Origin: Desnuesiella massiliensis
Lineage (GTDB): Bacteria; Bacillota; Clostridia; Clostridiales; Clostridiaceae
Direction: 5' to 3'
Assembly (NCBI RefSeq): GCF_001403615.1
Contig: NZ_LN879457.1
Location: 682,001 to 746,000, forward strand
DNA length: 64,000 bases
A program made the translations under genes and the position numbers. The notes under the pieces are model-generated. The model worked only from the letters and a program-made list of their open reading frames with translations, was not told where the DNA came from and ran no database searches. The stretch's first letter is position 1. Every line of letters begins with the position of its first letter. Positions 16,289 through 26,800 of the stretch are shown in pieces.

Positions 16289-17473
16289 GTATTTATTATA
16301 ACACCAGAAAAAATTTATGATTAGGAAAATGAAAATGATGAATTTCAGTTGGATGTAAAAAAAATTTTTGCAAGGTTGGAATATAAACAAATAAGTAAGC
16401 GTCTTCGTCGAGGAAAAATTCTTGGAGCAAAAGAAGGCAAATGGACGAATGTTAAACCTCCATATCCATATATCTACAATAGTGAAACACAACAATTAGA
16501 GGTAGATCCTGAAAAATATAAAGTATACAGGGAAATTATAGACATGGCGCTATCTGGAATACCTGCAAACCGCATTGCGTGGGAGCTAAATAAATTAGAT
16601 ATTAAGTCTCCAGGAGATAGCTATTGGTCAAATAATGCTGTTTACCGTATACTAAAAGATCAGACGCATTTGGGGAAAATTGTATTTGCAAAACAAAAAG
16701 GTTCTGGACATAAAAATAGAAAGACAAAACCTTTTAAGATATTTGATGAAAAAGATTGGATTATAGTAGATGGAAAACATCAACAGATTAAAACAACAGA
16801 AGAACACGCAAAAATTATGTAGTTATTAGCAAAAATAAAAATAATTCCCAAGGCGGCTAGACGTGGAGCTTTCGTTTTGAGTGGATTGGTCTATTAAGGT
16901 AAGTGCAGATATCGAATGGGAATTACATATAACGGAAAGAATCATATTGAATATATTAAAAAATGTCAGCATCATGATCCAATAGGAAATAAGTGTGATA
17001 ATCCTGGAATTCGTACAGACGTGATCGTTCAAGCCATTTTTAATGAGCTTGAGAAGTATGAGAATGAAATAATGAATAGTTCCACAGATGTATCTGAAAA
17101 TGAAACGGAGTTGATAAAATCAGCCCTGACGCAAAAGCAAAAAGATTTGCAGAAAAATGAAAAGGCTTTAGATAATCTTATTGAAATGCGAGAAGACGGA
17201 GAAATCACAAAAGATAAATATTTACAAAGGAAAAAAATTAGAGAAGAAAGTATGAATAAGATTAAAAAAGAAATTGAAGAATTACAAGAAAGGTTACTAA
17301 AAAGAGAACAAGCTACAAATCAGAAAAGGCTCTATAACATTCAAGAGTTCCGCAGATTATGGAAGACAGCAGATTCTCCGCAATTAAAAAATCAGTTTCT
17401 AAAAACCATTATAGACAGAATAGATTATATAAGAACTGGGGATAATATCCAAGTACACGTGAATTTTCTTTAG
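16289..17473 (+). pseudogene. Large serine recombinase relic
   Basis: One reading frame encodes the recombinase and zinc-ribbon/coiled-coil parts of a TndX/TnpX-type integrase. It contains three in-frame stops: a TAG at 16322-16324 (in ITPEKIYD*ENENDEF), a TAG at 16820-16822 (after EEHAKIM) and a TAA near 16894. The last replaces an expected zinc-binding Cys in SGLVY*GKCRYRMG. No frameshift is needed. The catalytic N-terminal domain with the active serine is missing. This is a dead integrase, remnant of an older insertion downstream of glycerate kinase. Confidence 0.85.
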
Positions 17474-17532
17474 GCGTATAGTGTGTTAAAAAATAAAAAT
17501 CATGTAAGAGAATTATCGAGGAGGTGATGCCC

Positions 17533-17693
17533 ATGAAAGCCAACAGAACAGCCAATAGATTATAGACGAAAAATCTCCATATCTATTACAGCACGCTTAC
17601 AATCCAGTGAACTGGTATCCTTGGTCTCAAGAAGCGTTCGATAAAGCAAAAGCTGAAGATAAGCCTATTTTCCTATCTATTGGCTATGGCTGA
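17533..17693 (+). pseudogene. Fragment duplicating the start of the DUF255 gene
   Basis: After the ribosome site GGAGGTGATG and an ATG at 17533, the sequence encodes, with one frameshift near 17563, EKSPYLLQHAYNP and a WYPWSQEAFDKAKAEDKP block ending at FLSIGYG*. This parallels residues about 14-48 of the intact protein at 21282. The homology stops exactly before the CxxC motif. It is a decayed partial paralogue, not a functional gene. Confidence 0.8.
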
Positions 17694-18148
17694 ATTGGTT
17701 TATTTTACGTACATGTCATTGATGGCAACCTGGTTACTATAACTATATTGTTATTGTTCTATATCAATAAAAATCCCAAAAGAAAAAGTCCCGTATTCAT
17801 AAATACAGAACCTTTACTGTTTCAGTTAATATAACTATAAATTAGACATTCTAAACATAAAATTTTTTCACCTTAGGAATTCTTAATACACGGAATATAA
17901 AAATCAAGTATTAATACTTTTTGACCGTTTTTTTGGGTTCTTCGAATCGTTTGTCAGTATAGAATTCACATAAAAAATAATTTGTCCAATCGACTGTATA
18001 ACCATTTTGATGAATTACATCAATTGTTAGAGGATGTGTATTCGGATAAATATCCTTGACAAAAGTACTATTTTTAGTAAACAATTTATACATGTACTGC
18101 TTGCAATAAGCTGTTGAATAAACGGATAGAAACGGAGCATAGATTAAG
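17694..18148. other. Decay zone with one doubtful minus-strand ORF
   Basis: Between the fragment and the TetR gene I see no RNA gene or clear regulatory structure. A 60-codon minus-strand frame (17911-18093) has natural-looking composition (YPNTHPLTIDVIHQNGY), but no ribosome site and no recognisable family. It may be the tail of a lost gene. Confidence 0.35.
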
Positions 18149-18787
18149 ATGAAGAAAAGAGAGCTTACCCCTCAGCAAGTAAAGTCCCAAGAAGTTAAAA
18201 ACAGGATCTACCAGGCTGCTGTTAAGTTGCTAAGGGATTATGAATATGAGTACGTTACTATGAGGAATATCTGTAAGGAAGCGGAGGTTTCTGCAGGAAC
18301 CTTTTATCACCACTTTCAGAACAAGGATGAATTGTTATCCTACTATATTGTGTATGGATATAGGGAGTTCTACGCCAATTGTCAGGTGGAATACACCGAA
18401 GATATTGTAGAGAATATTGTTAAAATTTATGACATCTATTTATCCTTTTGCCTGCAAAACGGTGTAGCCTTTCTATCAAATTTCTATACAACGAAAAATA
18501 AGGGGGTATATCTGAGAAACATTCGCAGGGAGGAAGAGTTGGCCCAAAAGCCTGGTCTCCATGAGGCTGTCAAAATGCTGGATTTGGGCAAGAAAAAGGG
18601 CTACATCAAGGAGGAGGTTGTTTCTCTTCAGGTAGGCTTTGACTTGGGTGTAATCATGAAGGGTATCATTTTTGACTGGTGCCTGGGTGAGGGAAGCTTC
18701 GATTTAAGGCAAGAGGGCACAAAACTAATAAAGCGCACCCTGCACAGCCTGATGACACCAAAGTACTTTGAGGAATTCGGATATTAG
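18149..18787 (+). CDS. TetR-family transcriptional regulator
   Basis: A 212-residue repressor. The N-terminal TetR helix-turn-helix is clear (VTMRNICKEAEVSAGTFYHH, near residues 33-52), followed by an all-helical ligand domain. It is transcribed toward the secreted flavoprotein at 19143. A perfect 12-bp palindrome overlaps that gene's transcription start, so local repression of the flavoprotein is likely. The ribosome site (GGAG, about 13 bases upstream) is weak. Ligand unknown. Confidence 0.9.
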   Translation: MKKRELTPQQVKSQEVKNRIYQAAVKLLRDYEYEYVTMRNICKEAEVSAGTFYHHFQNKDELLSYYIVYGYREFYANCQVEYTEDIVENIVKIYDIYLSFCLQNGVAFLSNFYTTKNKGVYLRNIRREEELAQKPGLHEAVKMLDLGKKKGYIKEEVVSLQVGFDLGVIMKGIIFDWCLGEGSFDLRQEGTKLIKRTLHSLMTPKYFEEFGY

Positions 18788-18836
18788 TATATTTTATAGG
18801 AACAGACAGAGAGCTAAAATATTGATAATTTCTAAG

Positions 18837-18880
18837 AGGGGTTGTTTTATGCATTTTGCAACAACCCCTTTCCACTTTTT
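18837..18880 (+). terminator. Terminator after the TetR gene
   Basis: AGGGGTTGTT (18837-18846) pairs with AACAACCCCT (18860-18869), followed by TTTCCACTTTTT. Confidence 0.85.
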
Positions 18881-18929
18881 GCCTTAGGTGATGCATAAGT
18901 CCCCATCTGAAGTCTTGATGGTCACCTTT

Positions 18930-19031
18930 AGGAGGATGTGAAAAAAGGTGTTCTATATGTTTCCCTACACCGCGCGTGGCGCCCCACGAGCGGCCCGTGA
19001 AAAAGAACACCTATGTTTTTCACATCCTCCT
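18930..19031. repeat. 102-bp nested hairpin element with GC-rich tip
   Basis: AGGAGGATGTGAAAAA (18930-18945) is perfectly complementary to 19016-19031. AGGTGTTCT (18946-18954) pairs with AGAACACCT (19004-19012), leaving a 3-base bulge. The 49-base tip holds a second stem, CCGC.CGTGG / CCACG.GCGG, far more GC-rich than its surroundings. It lies between the TetR terminator and the flavoprotein promoter and has no T-run of terminator type. It could be a miniature mobile element, a structured leader or a protein-binding cruciform. Confidence 0.75.
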
Positions 19032-19073
19032 TTAGCTTAACGAGTTCGCTTGGCTCTTTTTTTTCTCATGATA

Positions 19074-19102
19074 TTGACTATGTTAAATTTTTGACTTACA
19101 AT
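19074..19102 (+). promoter_or_regulatory. Promoter of the flavoprotein gene
   Basis: TTGACT (19074-19079), a 17-base spacer and TACAAT (19097-19102), about 40 bases before the start codon. Confidence 0.8.
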
Positions 19103-19107
19103 AAAAC

Positions 19108-19119
19108 AGAACGCGTTCT
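19108..19119. promoter_or_regulatory. Probable TetR operator
   Basis: AGAACGCGTTCT is a perfect 12-bp palindrome lying directly on the expected transcription start of the flavoprotein gene, next to a TetR gene. Assignment to that regulator is inferred. Confidence 0.7.
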
Positions 19120-19142
19120 AGAACAAATTATTGGAGGAAAAT

Positions 19143-20942
19143 ATGTTGAAAAGCTTAAGAAAAATTATGGCTCTATCTTTAAGTCTAATTATACTGCTAA
19201 TGATGCTGTCAGGATGTAGGAACAAAAGTACTGGAAACACTACTCAAGACAGCACAGATATTAATGCAGATTATGTAGTAGTAGGGGGCGGCGTAGCCGG
19301 ATTAATGAGCGCTCTGGAGCTAAGCTCAAAGGGTAAGGTTGTTTTGCTGGAAAAAATGCCAGCCTTAGGAGGAACTACTATCCGTGCCAAGGGATATTTA
19401 TGGTCGGTAGACTCCTCTATTAACAAGAGAACAGGAAAAGGCTTGAGGGGTGAGGAACTTTTAAATTACTATAAAGAAAAAGCAGGGGCAGAGCATTTTA
19501 ACCAGCCTTTGATGCAAAGGATGATTGATGTATCTGGAAAAACCATAGATCATCTGATAGAACTGGGAGTGCCTTTTAGCAAAGAAAATCTTGTTCCAGG
19601 CACACCAAACTATCCAGAGCTTCTATGCTTGACCGTGGAAGGCGAGGGGCCAGCTTTGATAAGCAAGTTTAAGGAGTTATTGCTGAAGAACAACGTAGAA
19701 ATCTTACTGAATACAAAGGCAACAGATCTGCTGATTAAAGATGGACAAGTTAATGGGGTTGTAGCAGAAAATAATGGAAAGAGTTTTAACATCCTTGCCC
19801 AGAAAACGATTCTTGCAACTGGGGGTTTTGTAAGAAGTGAAGATATGATGTCCAAGTACAATAAAGAATTTATTGACAACGTTCGCTTCAGTGGAATCGG
19901 AAGCACTGGAGATGGAATTACCATGGCTCAGAAAGCAGACGCCCAGCTGGTTGGCGACGGTGTGCTTGGAATCTGGGGAATGAATGAAGATTATGGATAT
20001 GTTGGAGATATAGGAAGTTTGGTTAGACAAACGGCTTTTTATATAAATAAAGATGGTAATAGATTTGTTAATGAAAAGAGATATTATGCCGAGGTTCATA
20101 AGGAGCTAAACAAGATTCAAGACAAGCTGGCATATGGACTTTTTGATTCCACAAATCAAGCTATGGTTACAAGTCTGGAAAAAGCCCATAAGGAAGGTCT
20201 GAGCGTTAAGGCTGACTCCATTGAAGAGCTTGCAAAGGCTCTGAATGTTGATGTAAATAATCTTACAACAACTGTTAAAAAATATAATGCTGCAAAGACT
20301 AAGGGGGAGGACGGAGAATTCGGTATAAAGAATGCTGTAATGACTCCTCTCTTAAAGGCGCCTTTCTATGCCGTAGATGTTAGGCCTACACTGATAGGTA
20401 CAATAAAAGGTCTCAAGGTCAATGAAAATACAGAAGTATTGAATTCTAAGAATGAACCAATACCAAACCTGTATGCAACAGGTGAGCTGATCATAGGAAA
20501 TTTTGTAAACAATGAGTATCCAGCTACAGGTACAGTAATCGCAACAGGCGTTTATTCTGGAAAGATTGCTGCTGACACTGCTTCAAAGGGGGTACAAAGT
20601 AAATATACAGGGGGTCAGCAAGGCACAAAAGTAGTAAACCAAGACAGCAGTGCAAAAGTAAAAAAAGCTGATACTGTATATAAAGACGGGGTATACTTAG
20701 GTGAAAGCAAGGGTATGAATGACGCGGTAAAGGTTGAAGTAACCATAAAGGACCATGTGATTGCCAGCGTGAAGATCCTAAGCAGTAAGGAAACCTCCGG
20801 TATCAGCGATCCTGCAATCGAGAAAATTCCAAATGACATGGTAAATGCAAATTCCCCGGATGTCGATATCGTATCCGGTGCAAGCAATACAAGCAAAGGT
20901 ATAATCGCTGCTGTAAAGACTGCATTGGAAAATGCAAAATAA
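19143..20942 (+). CDS. Secreted flavinylated FAD oxidoreductase (fumarate-reductase-like lipoprotein)
   Basis: A 599-residue lipoprotein. It begins with a basic start, a hydrophobic stretch and the lipobox LMMLSGC (Cys about residue 25). The FAD_binding_2 domain starts with DYVVVGGGVAGLMSALEL near residue 42, and EYPATGTVIATGVYSGKIAA closes the FAD site. A C-terminal FMN_bind domain (last ~90 residues) carries the flavinylation signature in VSGASNTSKG, where ApbE-type enzymes attach FMN to a Ser/Thr. Relatives reduce fumarate, urocanate or other unsaturated acids outside the membrane, fed by extracellular electron transfer. TetR-controlled single gene. ATG 19143 is preceded by TTGGAGGAAA. Substrate unknown. 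Confidence 0.9.
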   Translation: MLKSLRKIMALSLSLIILLMMLSGCRNKSTGNTTQDSTDINADYVVVGGGVAGLMSALELSSKGKVVLLEKMPALGGTTIRAKGYLWSVDSSINKRTGKGLRGEELLNYYKEKAGAEHFNQPLMQRMIDVSGKTIDHLIELGVPFSKENLVPGTPNYPELLCLTVEGEGPALISKFKELLLKNNVEILLNTKATDLLIKDGQVNGVVAENNGKSFNILAQKTILATGGFVRSEDMMSKYNKEFIDNVRFSGIGSTGDGITMAQKADAQLVGDGVLGIWGMNEDYGYVGDIGSLVRQTAFYINKDGNRFVNEKRYYAEVHKELNKIQDKLAYGLFDSTNQAMVTSLEKAHKEGLSVKADSIEELAKALNVDVNNLTTTVKKYNAAKTKGEDGEFGIKNAVMTPLLKAPFYAVDVRPTLIGTIKGLKVNENTEVLNSKNEPIPNLYATGELIIGNFVNNEYPATGTVIATGVYSGKIAADTASKGVQSKYTGGQQGTKVVNQDSSAKVKKADTVYKDGVYLGESKGMNDAVKVEVTIKDHVIASVKILSSKETSGISDPAIEKIPNDMVNANSPDVDIVSGASNTSKGIIAAVKTALENAK

Positions 20943-21041
20943 GCATAAGTAGCTCTGTTTTATGTTTGATTCTTGTTACTCACTTAATCGAGTATGAGGG
21001 TAAAATTTATGCTTGATCAAGGATAAGTAAAAACAGGTTGA

Positions 21042-21090
21042 GGCTGTTGCACAACTAACAAAATAGTTAGCTGTGTAAGCAGCCTTTTTT
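21042..21090 (+). terminator. Terminator after the flavoprotein gene
   Basis: A long stem: GGCTGTTGCACAACTAAC (21042-21059) pairs with 21066-21084 with small mismatches, followed by six Ts. A second small hairpin (TGCAGG/CCTGCA, 21107-21127) follows and may belong to the next leader. Nothing else is recognised between 20943 and 21281. Confidence 0.85.
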
Positions 21091-21281
21091 GCCTAAAAAT
21101 ATAAAATGCAGGCCCTTAGGACCTGCAAGTGTTGTATAATTTAGTTATGCTAAAACTTAATAAACAACATAAAAATTATAACAAATTTAACGGTTTGATA
21201 AGGGGGAAGCTATGTAAATAGTTTCCCTACTTTATTTTTGGGGTATACTAAATCATTATACTTATGAAGGAGGGTCATAAG

Positions 21282-23072
21282 ATGACTAACTCAAATAGAG
21301 TACCCAATCACTTAGTTACTGAAAAGAGTCCTTATCTTTTACAGCACGCATACAATCCGGTTGATTGGTATCCTTGGAATGAAGAAGCTTTTGAAAAAGC
21401 TAAAAAAGAAGATAAACCAATATTTTTATCTATCGGCTATAGTACCTGTCATTGGTGTCATGTCATGGCACATGAGTCCTTTGAGGATGAAGAAGTAGCC
21501 CTAGTATTAAAGACTAATTTTATTTCTATTAAGGTGGATAGGGAAGAAAGGCCCGATATCGATAGTATTTACATGAGCTTTTGCCAGGCTTATACTGGAA
21601 GCGGAGGTTGGCCTCTCACTATTATTATGACTCCAGAAGGGAAACCCTTTTTTGCAGGAACTTATATTCCTAAAGAGAGAAAATATAATATTACCGGGAT
21701 TATAGAACTATTAAATCAGGTAGTGCAAATGTGGCATATGGAAAGAGAAAAAGTTATAAGTTTTAGCGAATCTTTTACAGCAGAATTACAGGAAAAGTCA
21801 ATTATAGAGGGTTCTAAAAATTTGAGTGAAGACATTATAGAACAGGCTGTAGAGGATTTAAAGCAAAATTATGATAAGGTATATGGAGGTTTTAACCATG
21901 CACCTAAGTTTCCAACCCCTCACAATTTAATTTTTCTTATGAAAGCTTATAAAATAAATAAAGATAAAGAAATATTAGATATAGTAGAACATACCTTAGA
22001 CAGTATGTATAGAGGTGGAATCTTTGATCACATAGGCTATGGTTTTTCTAGGTATTCCGTAGATGAGAAATGGTTAGTGCCTCATTTTGAAAAGATGCTT
22101 TATGATAATGCCCTCTTGGCTTTAGCTTATACAGAGGCTTATGAGGTAACTAAAAAAGAAATCTATAAAACTATTGTAGAAAATATATTTGACTATGTAT
22201 CTAGAGAGCTGACCTCTGAAGAAGGGGGCTTTTATTGTGGAGAAGATGCGGATAGCGAAGGTGTAGAGGGTAAATATTATGTATGGACACCTATGGAAAT
22301 CTTTGAGGCACTAGAGGGAGAGGCAGCGAAAGAATTTTGTGATAGATATGGAATCACAAACAGAGGAAATTTCGAGGGTAAGAGCATACCTAATTTAATA
22401 GGGAAGTCTATAGAAATTTCTAAAAAGGAAGAAGAGAAATTTGAAACATTGAGAGATAAGCTGTTACAGAAAAGAAATTTAAGGGTGCATCCTCATAAGG
22501 ATGATAAAATACTGGTTTCTTGGAATGGGCTTATGATAGCCGCTTTAGCTAAGGCAGGAAGGCTTTTAAATGAAGCAAAATATTTAGAGGCTGCCCAAAA
22601 AGCTGTAGACTTTATACTCTCAAATATGATAGAAGAGAGCGGCAGATTATATAGCAGATTTAGAGAAGCTGAGGTAGCTAACAAAGGTTTTTTAGAGGAT
22701 TATGCGTTTTTAGTTTGGGGATTACTAGAGATTTATGAAGTAACTTCTCAAAAACCTTATCTTGATAAAGCTTTAGAGTTAAACAGAGAGATGCTTAGGC
22801 TTTTTGGAGATAAAGAAAAGGGTGGATTCTATTTATATGGTGAAGATGCAGAGAAGCTTATATTAAGACCAAAAGAAATTTATGACGGTGCCATACCTAG
22901 TGGTAATTCTGTAGCTACCTATAATCTTTTAAGATTATGGCATTTAAGTAGGGAAGAAGGGCTTAAAAAATATGCTGAGCAGTGTTTTAGCTTGTTTGGG
23001 TCTGAAGCCCAGCAGGCACCTACAGCTCATTCTATGTTTTTAATTGCATATTTGCTTTATAGTAATTTCTAA
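21282..23072 (+). CDS. yyaL: DUF255 thioredoxin-fold / six-hairpin glycosidase-like protein
   Basis: A 596-residue protein of the widespread YyaL/SSP411 family. The N-terminal thioredoxin-like DUF255 domain has HWCHVMAHESFEDEEVA (CxxC as CHWC, near residue 50), followed by DREERPDID and GGWPLT. The C-terminal two thirds is an alpha/alpha barrel like N-acylglucosamine epimerases (YGEDADSEGVEGKYY; HPHKDDKILVSWNG; PSGNSVATYNLLR). The biochemical role is not established. ATG 21282 is taken for GAAGGAGGG just before it. A broken copy of its first ~50 codons lies at 17533. Confidence 0.93.
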   Translation: MTNSNRVPNHLVTEKSPYLLQHAYNPVDWYPWNEEAFEKAKKEDKPIFLSIGYSTCHWCHVMAHESFEDEEVALVLKTNFISIKVDREERPDIDSIYMSFCQAYTGSGGWPLTIIMTPEGKPFFAGTYIPKERKYNITGIIELLNQVVQMWHMEREKVISFSESFTAELQEKSIIEGSKNLSEDIIEQAVEDLKQNYDKVYGGFNHAPKFPTPHNLIFLMKAYKINKDKEILDIVEHTLDSMYRGGIFDHIGYGFSRYSVDEKWLVPHFEKMLYDNALLALAYTEAYEVTKKEIYKTIVENIFDYVSRELTSEEGGFYCGEDADSEGVEGKYYVWTPMEIFEALEGEAAKEFCDRYGITNRGNFEGKSIPNLIGKSIEISKKEEEKFETLRDKLLQKRNLRVHPHKDDKILVSWNGLMIAALAKAGRLLNEAKYLEAAQKAVDFILSNMIEESGRLYSRFREAEVANKGFLEDYAFLVWGLLEIYEVTSQKPYLDKALELNREMLRLFGDKEKGGFYLYGEDAEKLILRPKEIYDGAIPSGNSVATYNLLRLWHLSREEGLKKYAEQCFSLFGSEAQQAPTAHSMFLIAYLLYSNF

Positions 23073-23160
23073 TAAATATAAAGCTTGTTCTATGATTAGA
23101 TTTTAGATTTATGTTAATAATTAAACCTATAGTAGATTAAAAAACTATGAGGTGACAATT

Positions 23161-23802
23161 ATGAGAGTACCAAATCATATTGGAATTATACCGGACGGAA
23201 ATAGAAGATGGGCATTATCGAAGGGGATGACAAAGGATAAGGGATATTTCCAAGGATTAGATCCAGGGGTGCTGATGTTTAGACTTTGTCAACAGGCAGG
23301 AGTAAAGGAAGTAACTTACTATGGTTTTACCACAGATAATACTAAAAGGCCAGCAGAGCAAAGAAAGGCTTTTACAGAGGCTTGTATAAATGCAGTAAGA
23401 ATGCTTTCTAAAGAAGATGCATCATTACTAGTCATTGGAAATGCTGACTCTCCAATGTTTCCACAGGAACTCCTCCCTTATACCACAAGAAAGGACTTTG
23501 GTAGTGGAGGGATAAAGGTAAATTTTCTTGTTAATTATGGTTGGGAGTGGGATTTAAATAATTTAAAAAGTGCTGATACATCAAAAAAGAATATTACTAG
23601 CTATATTAAATCTAACGATATTTCTAGAGTAGATTTGATAATTCGCTGGGGTGGAAGACGAAGGCTCAGCGGTTTTTTACCAGTTCAATCTATCTATGCA
23701 GATTTTTATGTAGTTGATGATTATTGGCCTGACTTTAAAAAAGAACATTTTTATGAAGCTTTAAAATGGTATAATGAACAGGATATAACCTTAGGTGGGT
23801 AA
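23161..23802 (+). CDS. Undecaprenyl diphosphate synthase-like prenyltransferase
   Basis: A 213-residue member of the cis-isoprenyl transferase family. It has the catalytic block HIGIIPDGNRRWA (Asp of DGN) at the N-terminus and the pyrophosphate-binding block DLIIRWGGRRRLSGF...YADFY...WPDF at the C-terminus. It is shorter than UppS (about 245-250) and lacks the usual GHxxG after the first block, reading GYFQGLDPG instead. It may be a second, short-chain Z-isoprenyl synthase rather than the essential UppS; this is inferred. ATG 23161 is preceded by GAGGTGA. It lies alone between the DUF255 gene and a bidirectional terminator. Confidence 0.85.
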   Translation: MRVPNHIGIIPDGNRRWALSKGMTKDKGYFQGLDPGVLMFRLCQQAGVKEVTYYGFTTDNTKRPAEQRKAFTEACINAVRMLSKEDASLLVIGNADSPMFPQELLPYTTRKDFGSGGIKVNFLVNYGWEWDLNNLKSADTSKKNITSYIKSNDISRVDLIIRWGGRRRLSGFLPVQSIYADFYVVDDYWPDFKKEHFYEALKWYNEQDITLGG

Positions 23803-23813
23803 TACTTTAAAAT

Positions 23814-23847
23814 AGAGGGTTTCGCATTAAATGAAACCCTCTTATTT
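23814..23847. terminator. Bidirectional terminator between prenyltransferase and sbcC
   Basis: AGAGGGTTTC (23814-23823) pairs with GAAACCCTCT (23833-23842), flanked by A- and T-rich ends, between two convergent genes. Confidence 0.88.
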
Positions 23848-26800
23848 TAAATGATAAATTTTGCTTTACTGCCTTCTTTAGCAGGACTTATTTCTAATCT
23901 AACAGCTATTCTTTCCTTTAATTCTGGAACGTGGGAAATTATACCTACTAACCTGCCACCATTTTGCAAATCTATAAGAGTTTCAATAGCATTGTCCAAG
24001 GATTCAGGATCTAATGTGCCAAAGCCTTCATCTACAAACATGGTATCAAGGTTTATTCCACCAGCATAAGCCTGAACTACATCCGCTAAGCCTAGAGCTA
24101 AAGCTAGAGAGGCTTTGAAGCTTTCACCACCGGAAAGGGTTTTAACATGTCTTGATTTTCCTGTATAGTTATCAAAGACCTCTAGCTCAAGGCCCTCTTG
24201 CTTTCTTCCTTTGCCTTTTTCTGATTTTCTGGTTAATACAAATCTTCCGCCAGCCATCTTATTTAATCTTAAATTGGCTGCGCTTATAATTTCATCAAAG
24301 TAGGCGGCCAGTACGTACCTTTCAAAGGTAATCCTCTCAGGATTATCTCCATTAGTTATGGAAGACAAATCACCTATAACGCTGTATTCTGCTTCATCTT
24401 CTTCTATTAAGGAAGAGATTTGTTCTATTTCTTTTAGGGATTTATTATTATTATTTATTCTAGAAAATATATTTTTTTCCTTTATTGAAAGCTGCTGTTC
24501 TTCATACTTAGCTTCTTTAAGTTTTTCATTAAGTTCCTCTAAGGCTACGGGTTTTAACTCTTCTGATTCATTAATAGCTTTTAATTTTCTATCTTCTAGG
24601 ATTTTAAGGCGTTGATAATATTCAGAAATATTTTTTTCTAAATTCATTATTTCCTCTTCACTTAATTTAAAAGAGGTATACTCTAAATAATCTTTAAAGC
24701 CTGAAGCTTCAATTTTATTGCTTAACTGTTGCTGCCAATGGAGCACCGCCTTCTTAGCCTCTTCACAGTTTCTTAGCTTAACTTCTTTATTTGTAAGAGA
24801 AGCTACAAAGTCCTTATTGGCATTATTATAGTTATCTGAAGCTTGGTTATAGGATTTCTCTAAGGCTTCTAGGCTTTGTTGAAGCTCTTCTATTTTATGT
24901 AAAAGGTTATTTAAGCATCTTATTTCTTCAGGAATCTCTAGTTCAATGCTTAGAATTAACTCATTTTCACTTTTTACATTACCATAAAGTTCTGTGTATT
25001 CACTTTCAAGGTTCTTGATGGCTTCTTCCTTGTGCTTTACACCTAAATTTAGTTCTTTTAAACTTTCTTCAAGAAATGGCATTTTTTCTAGCATACTTGT
25101 CAATTTAGAATGCTGTTCTAGAATTAAATTAAGTTCTGAGCGAAGCTGTTGCCCCAAGGAAGCTATAGGATTAAGCCATTGTATTTCAGGTAAATTTTCT
25201 ATTGCTTCTCCAAGAATAGGTGCAAGCTTACTCTTTTCATCTTCAATAATGCTTTTACTTTTAGTTATAATGCCATTAAGATCTGATAGGCTTTGAAGCA
25301 TTTCATCTCTGCGGTCTTTTAACTTTTCATATTGAATTTTAGCAGCTTTTAATACTTCCTCAGTGGGTACTCCTTGGATTAGTTCTGCTACCTTAGGGTG
25401 TTCCTTAGACCCGCATACAGGACAAGGACAGCCTTCCTTTAAATTCTGAGCTAAAAGACCAGCTTGACCTCTTCTAAAATTATCCTCCATAATTTCATAG
25501 TGGTTTTTTGCATCCTTATACTTTATATCAAATTCTTCAAAGACCTTTTTTTCACTATTATATTTAGATAGATTATTTATATACTCTTGAGTGTGCTTAT
25601 ATAGCCTTTTAAGCTCCTCAAGGATTAATTCCTTTTCCACCTTTAGTTTATCTAATTTCTCTTTTTCTACACTAGACTTTTGGGCCTCCAAGAAATTCAT
25701 ATTTATTTTCTCTAATTTTAGTTTATCTCCCTCTAGGGTTTTCCTTAGATTATTTAAATATACTTCTTTATCTTTAAGGGATTTTTCTAAAGCTATAATA
25801 TTATCTTTTCTTTCAGCATATTTTTTTACTTTAGCCTCATAGGTTTTTAGCTCTACTATCTTGCTTGACAATAGCTTTCGTTTAGGCTCTGAAGCTTCCT
25901 GAAGCTTTAAATTTTCTTTAGATAATTCAAGGGCTTTTTCCATATTATCTAGAAGTTTTAAGGCCTCTTCATAGCCTCTTTTGGAATAACTAAGGCTGCT
26001 TTGTCTATCTCTTAAAGAAGCTTCTATAAGTTCAACCTCTAGAGCCTTTCTAGCTTTGGATAAAAACATTTTTTTCTTTTCATACTCTGATTCCTTAGAG
26101 AAATGCTCTTCATATTCTTTAAGAGCTAAATCTCTTTCTTTAAGTCTATTATTTATTTCTTCCCCTTCAATAATGCTCTTTTGAAGGCTTATCTGTGCAA
26201 GCTTAAAGCTTTCAATCTTTTTTGTTAGTTCTAATAACTGCTTTTCATCATGCTCAATGTGTTCTCTTGAGTAGTGCTTAATTTCATTTATATTTAGATT
26301 TTCCGCATTGATAAGAGATAATAAAAGTTCATTTTCTCCAGCATCTAAATGCTTAACATGAGTATCTCTTTTAGTTTTAGTTTCACTTATTTTTCTGTAT
26401 AATATTTTTTTTCTATCCTCTAGCTTTCTTTGAATGCTTTCAAAGGCTTGAGTACCAAAAATTCTTCTGAATATGATTTCTCTTTCTGAACTATCAGCTT
26501 CTAATAGTCTTCTAAATTCACCCTGAGGAAGCATTACTATCTGTCTAAATTGATTTTTATTTATTCCTAAAAGCTCATTGATTTTTTCATTTACAGATGT
26601 AACCTTTGTAACCACAGAGCCCTCAGGTAAAATTAGCTCTGCCTCAGCATTCTTAAGTAAAACTCCTTCACCTCTAGATTTTTTTCTTTCCTGCTGAGGG
26701 TATCTAATTATACTATAGATTTTACCCTTAAGTTCAAACTCTAATTTAATAAAGGTTGGAGTATCTTGAGAAGCAAAGTCACTTCTAAGACTATCTTTGT

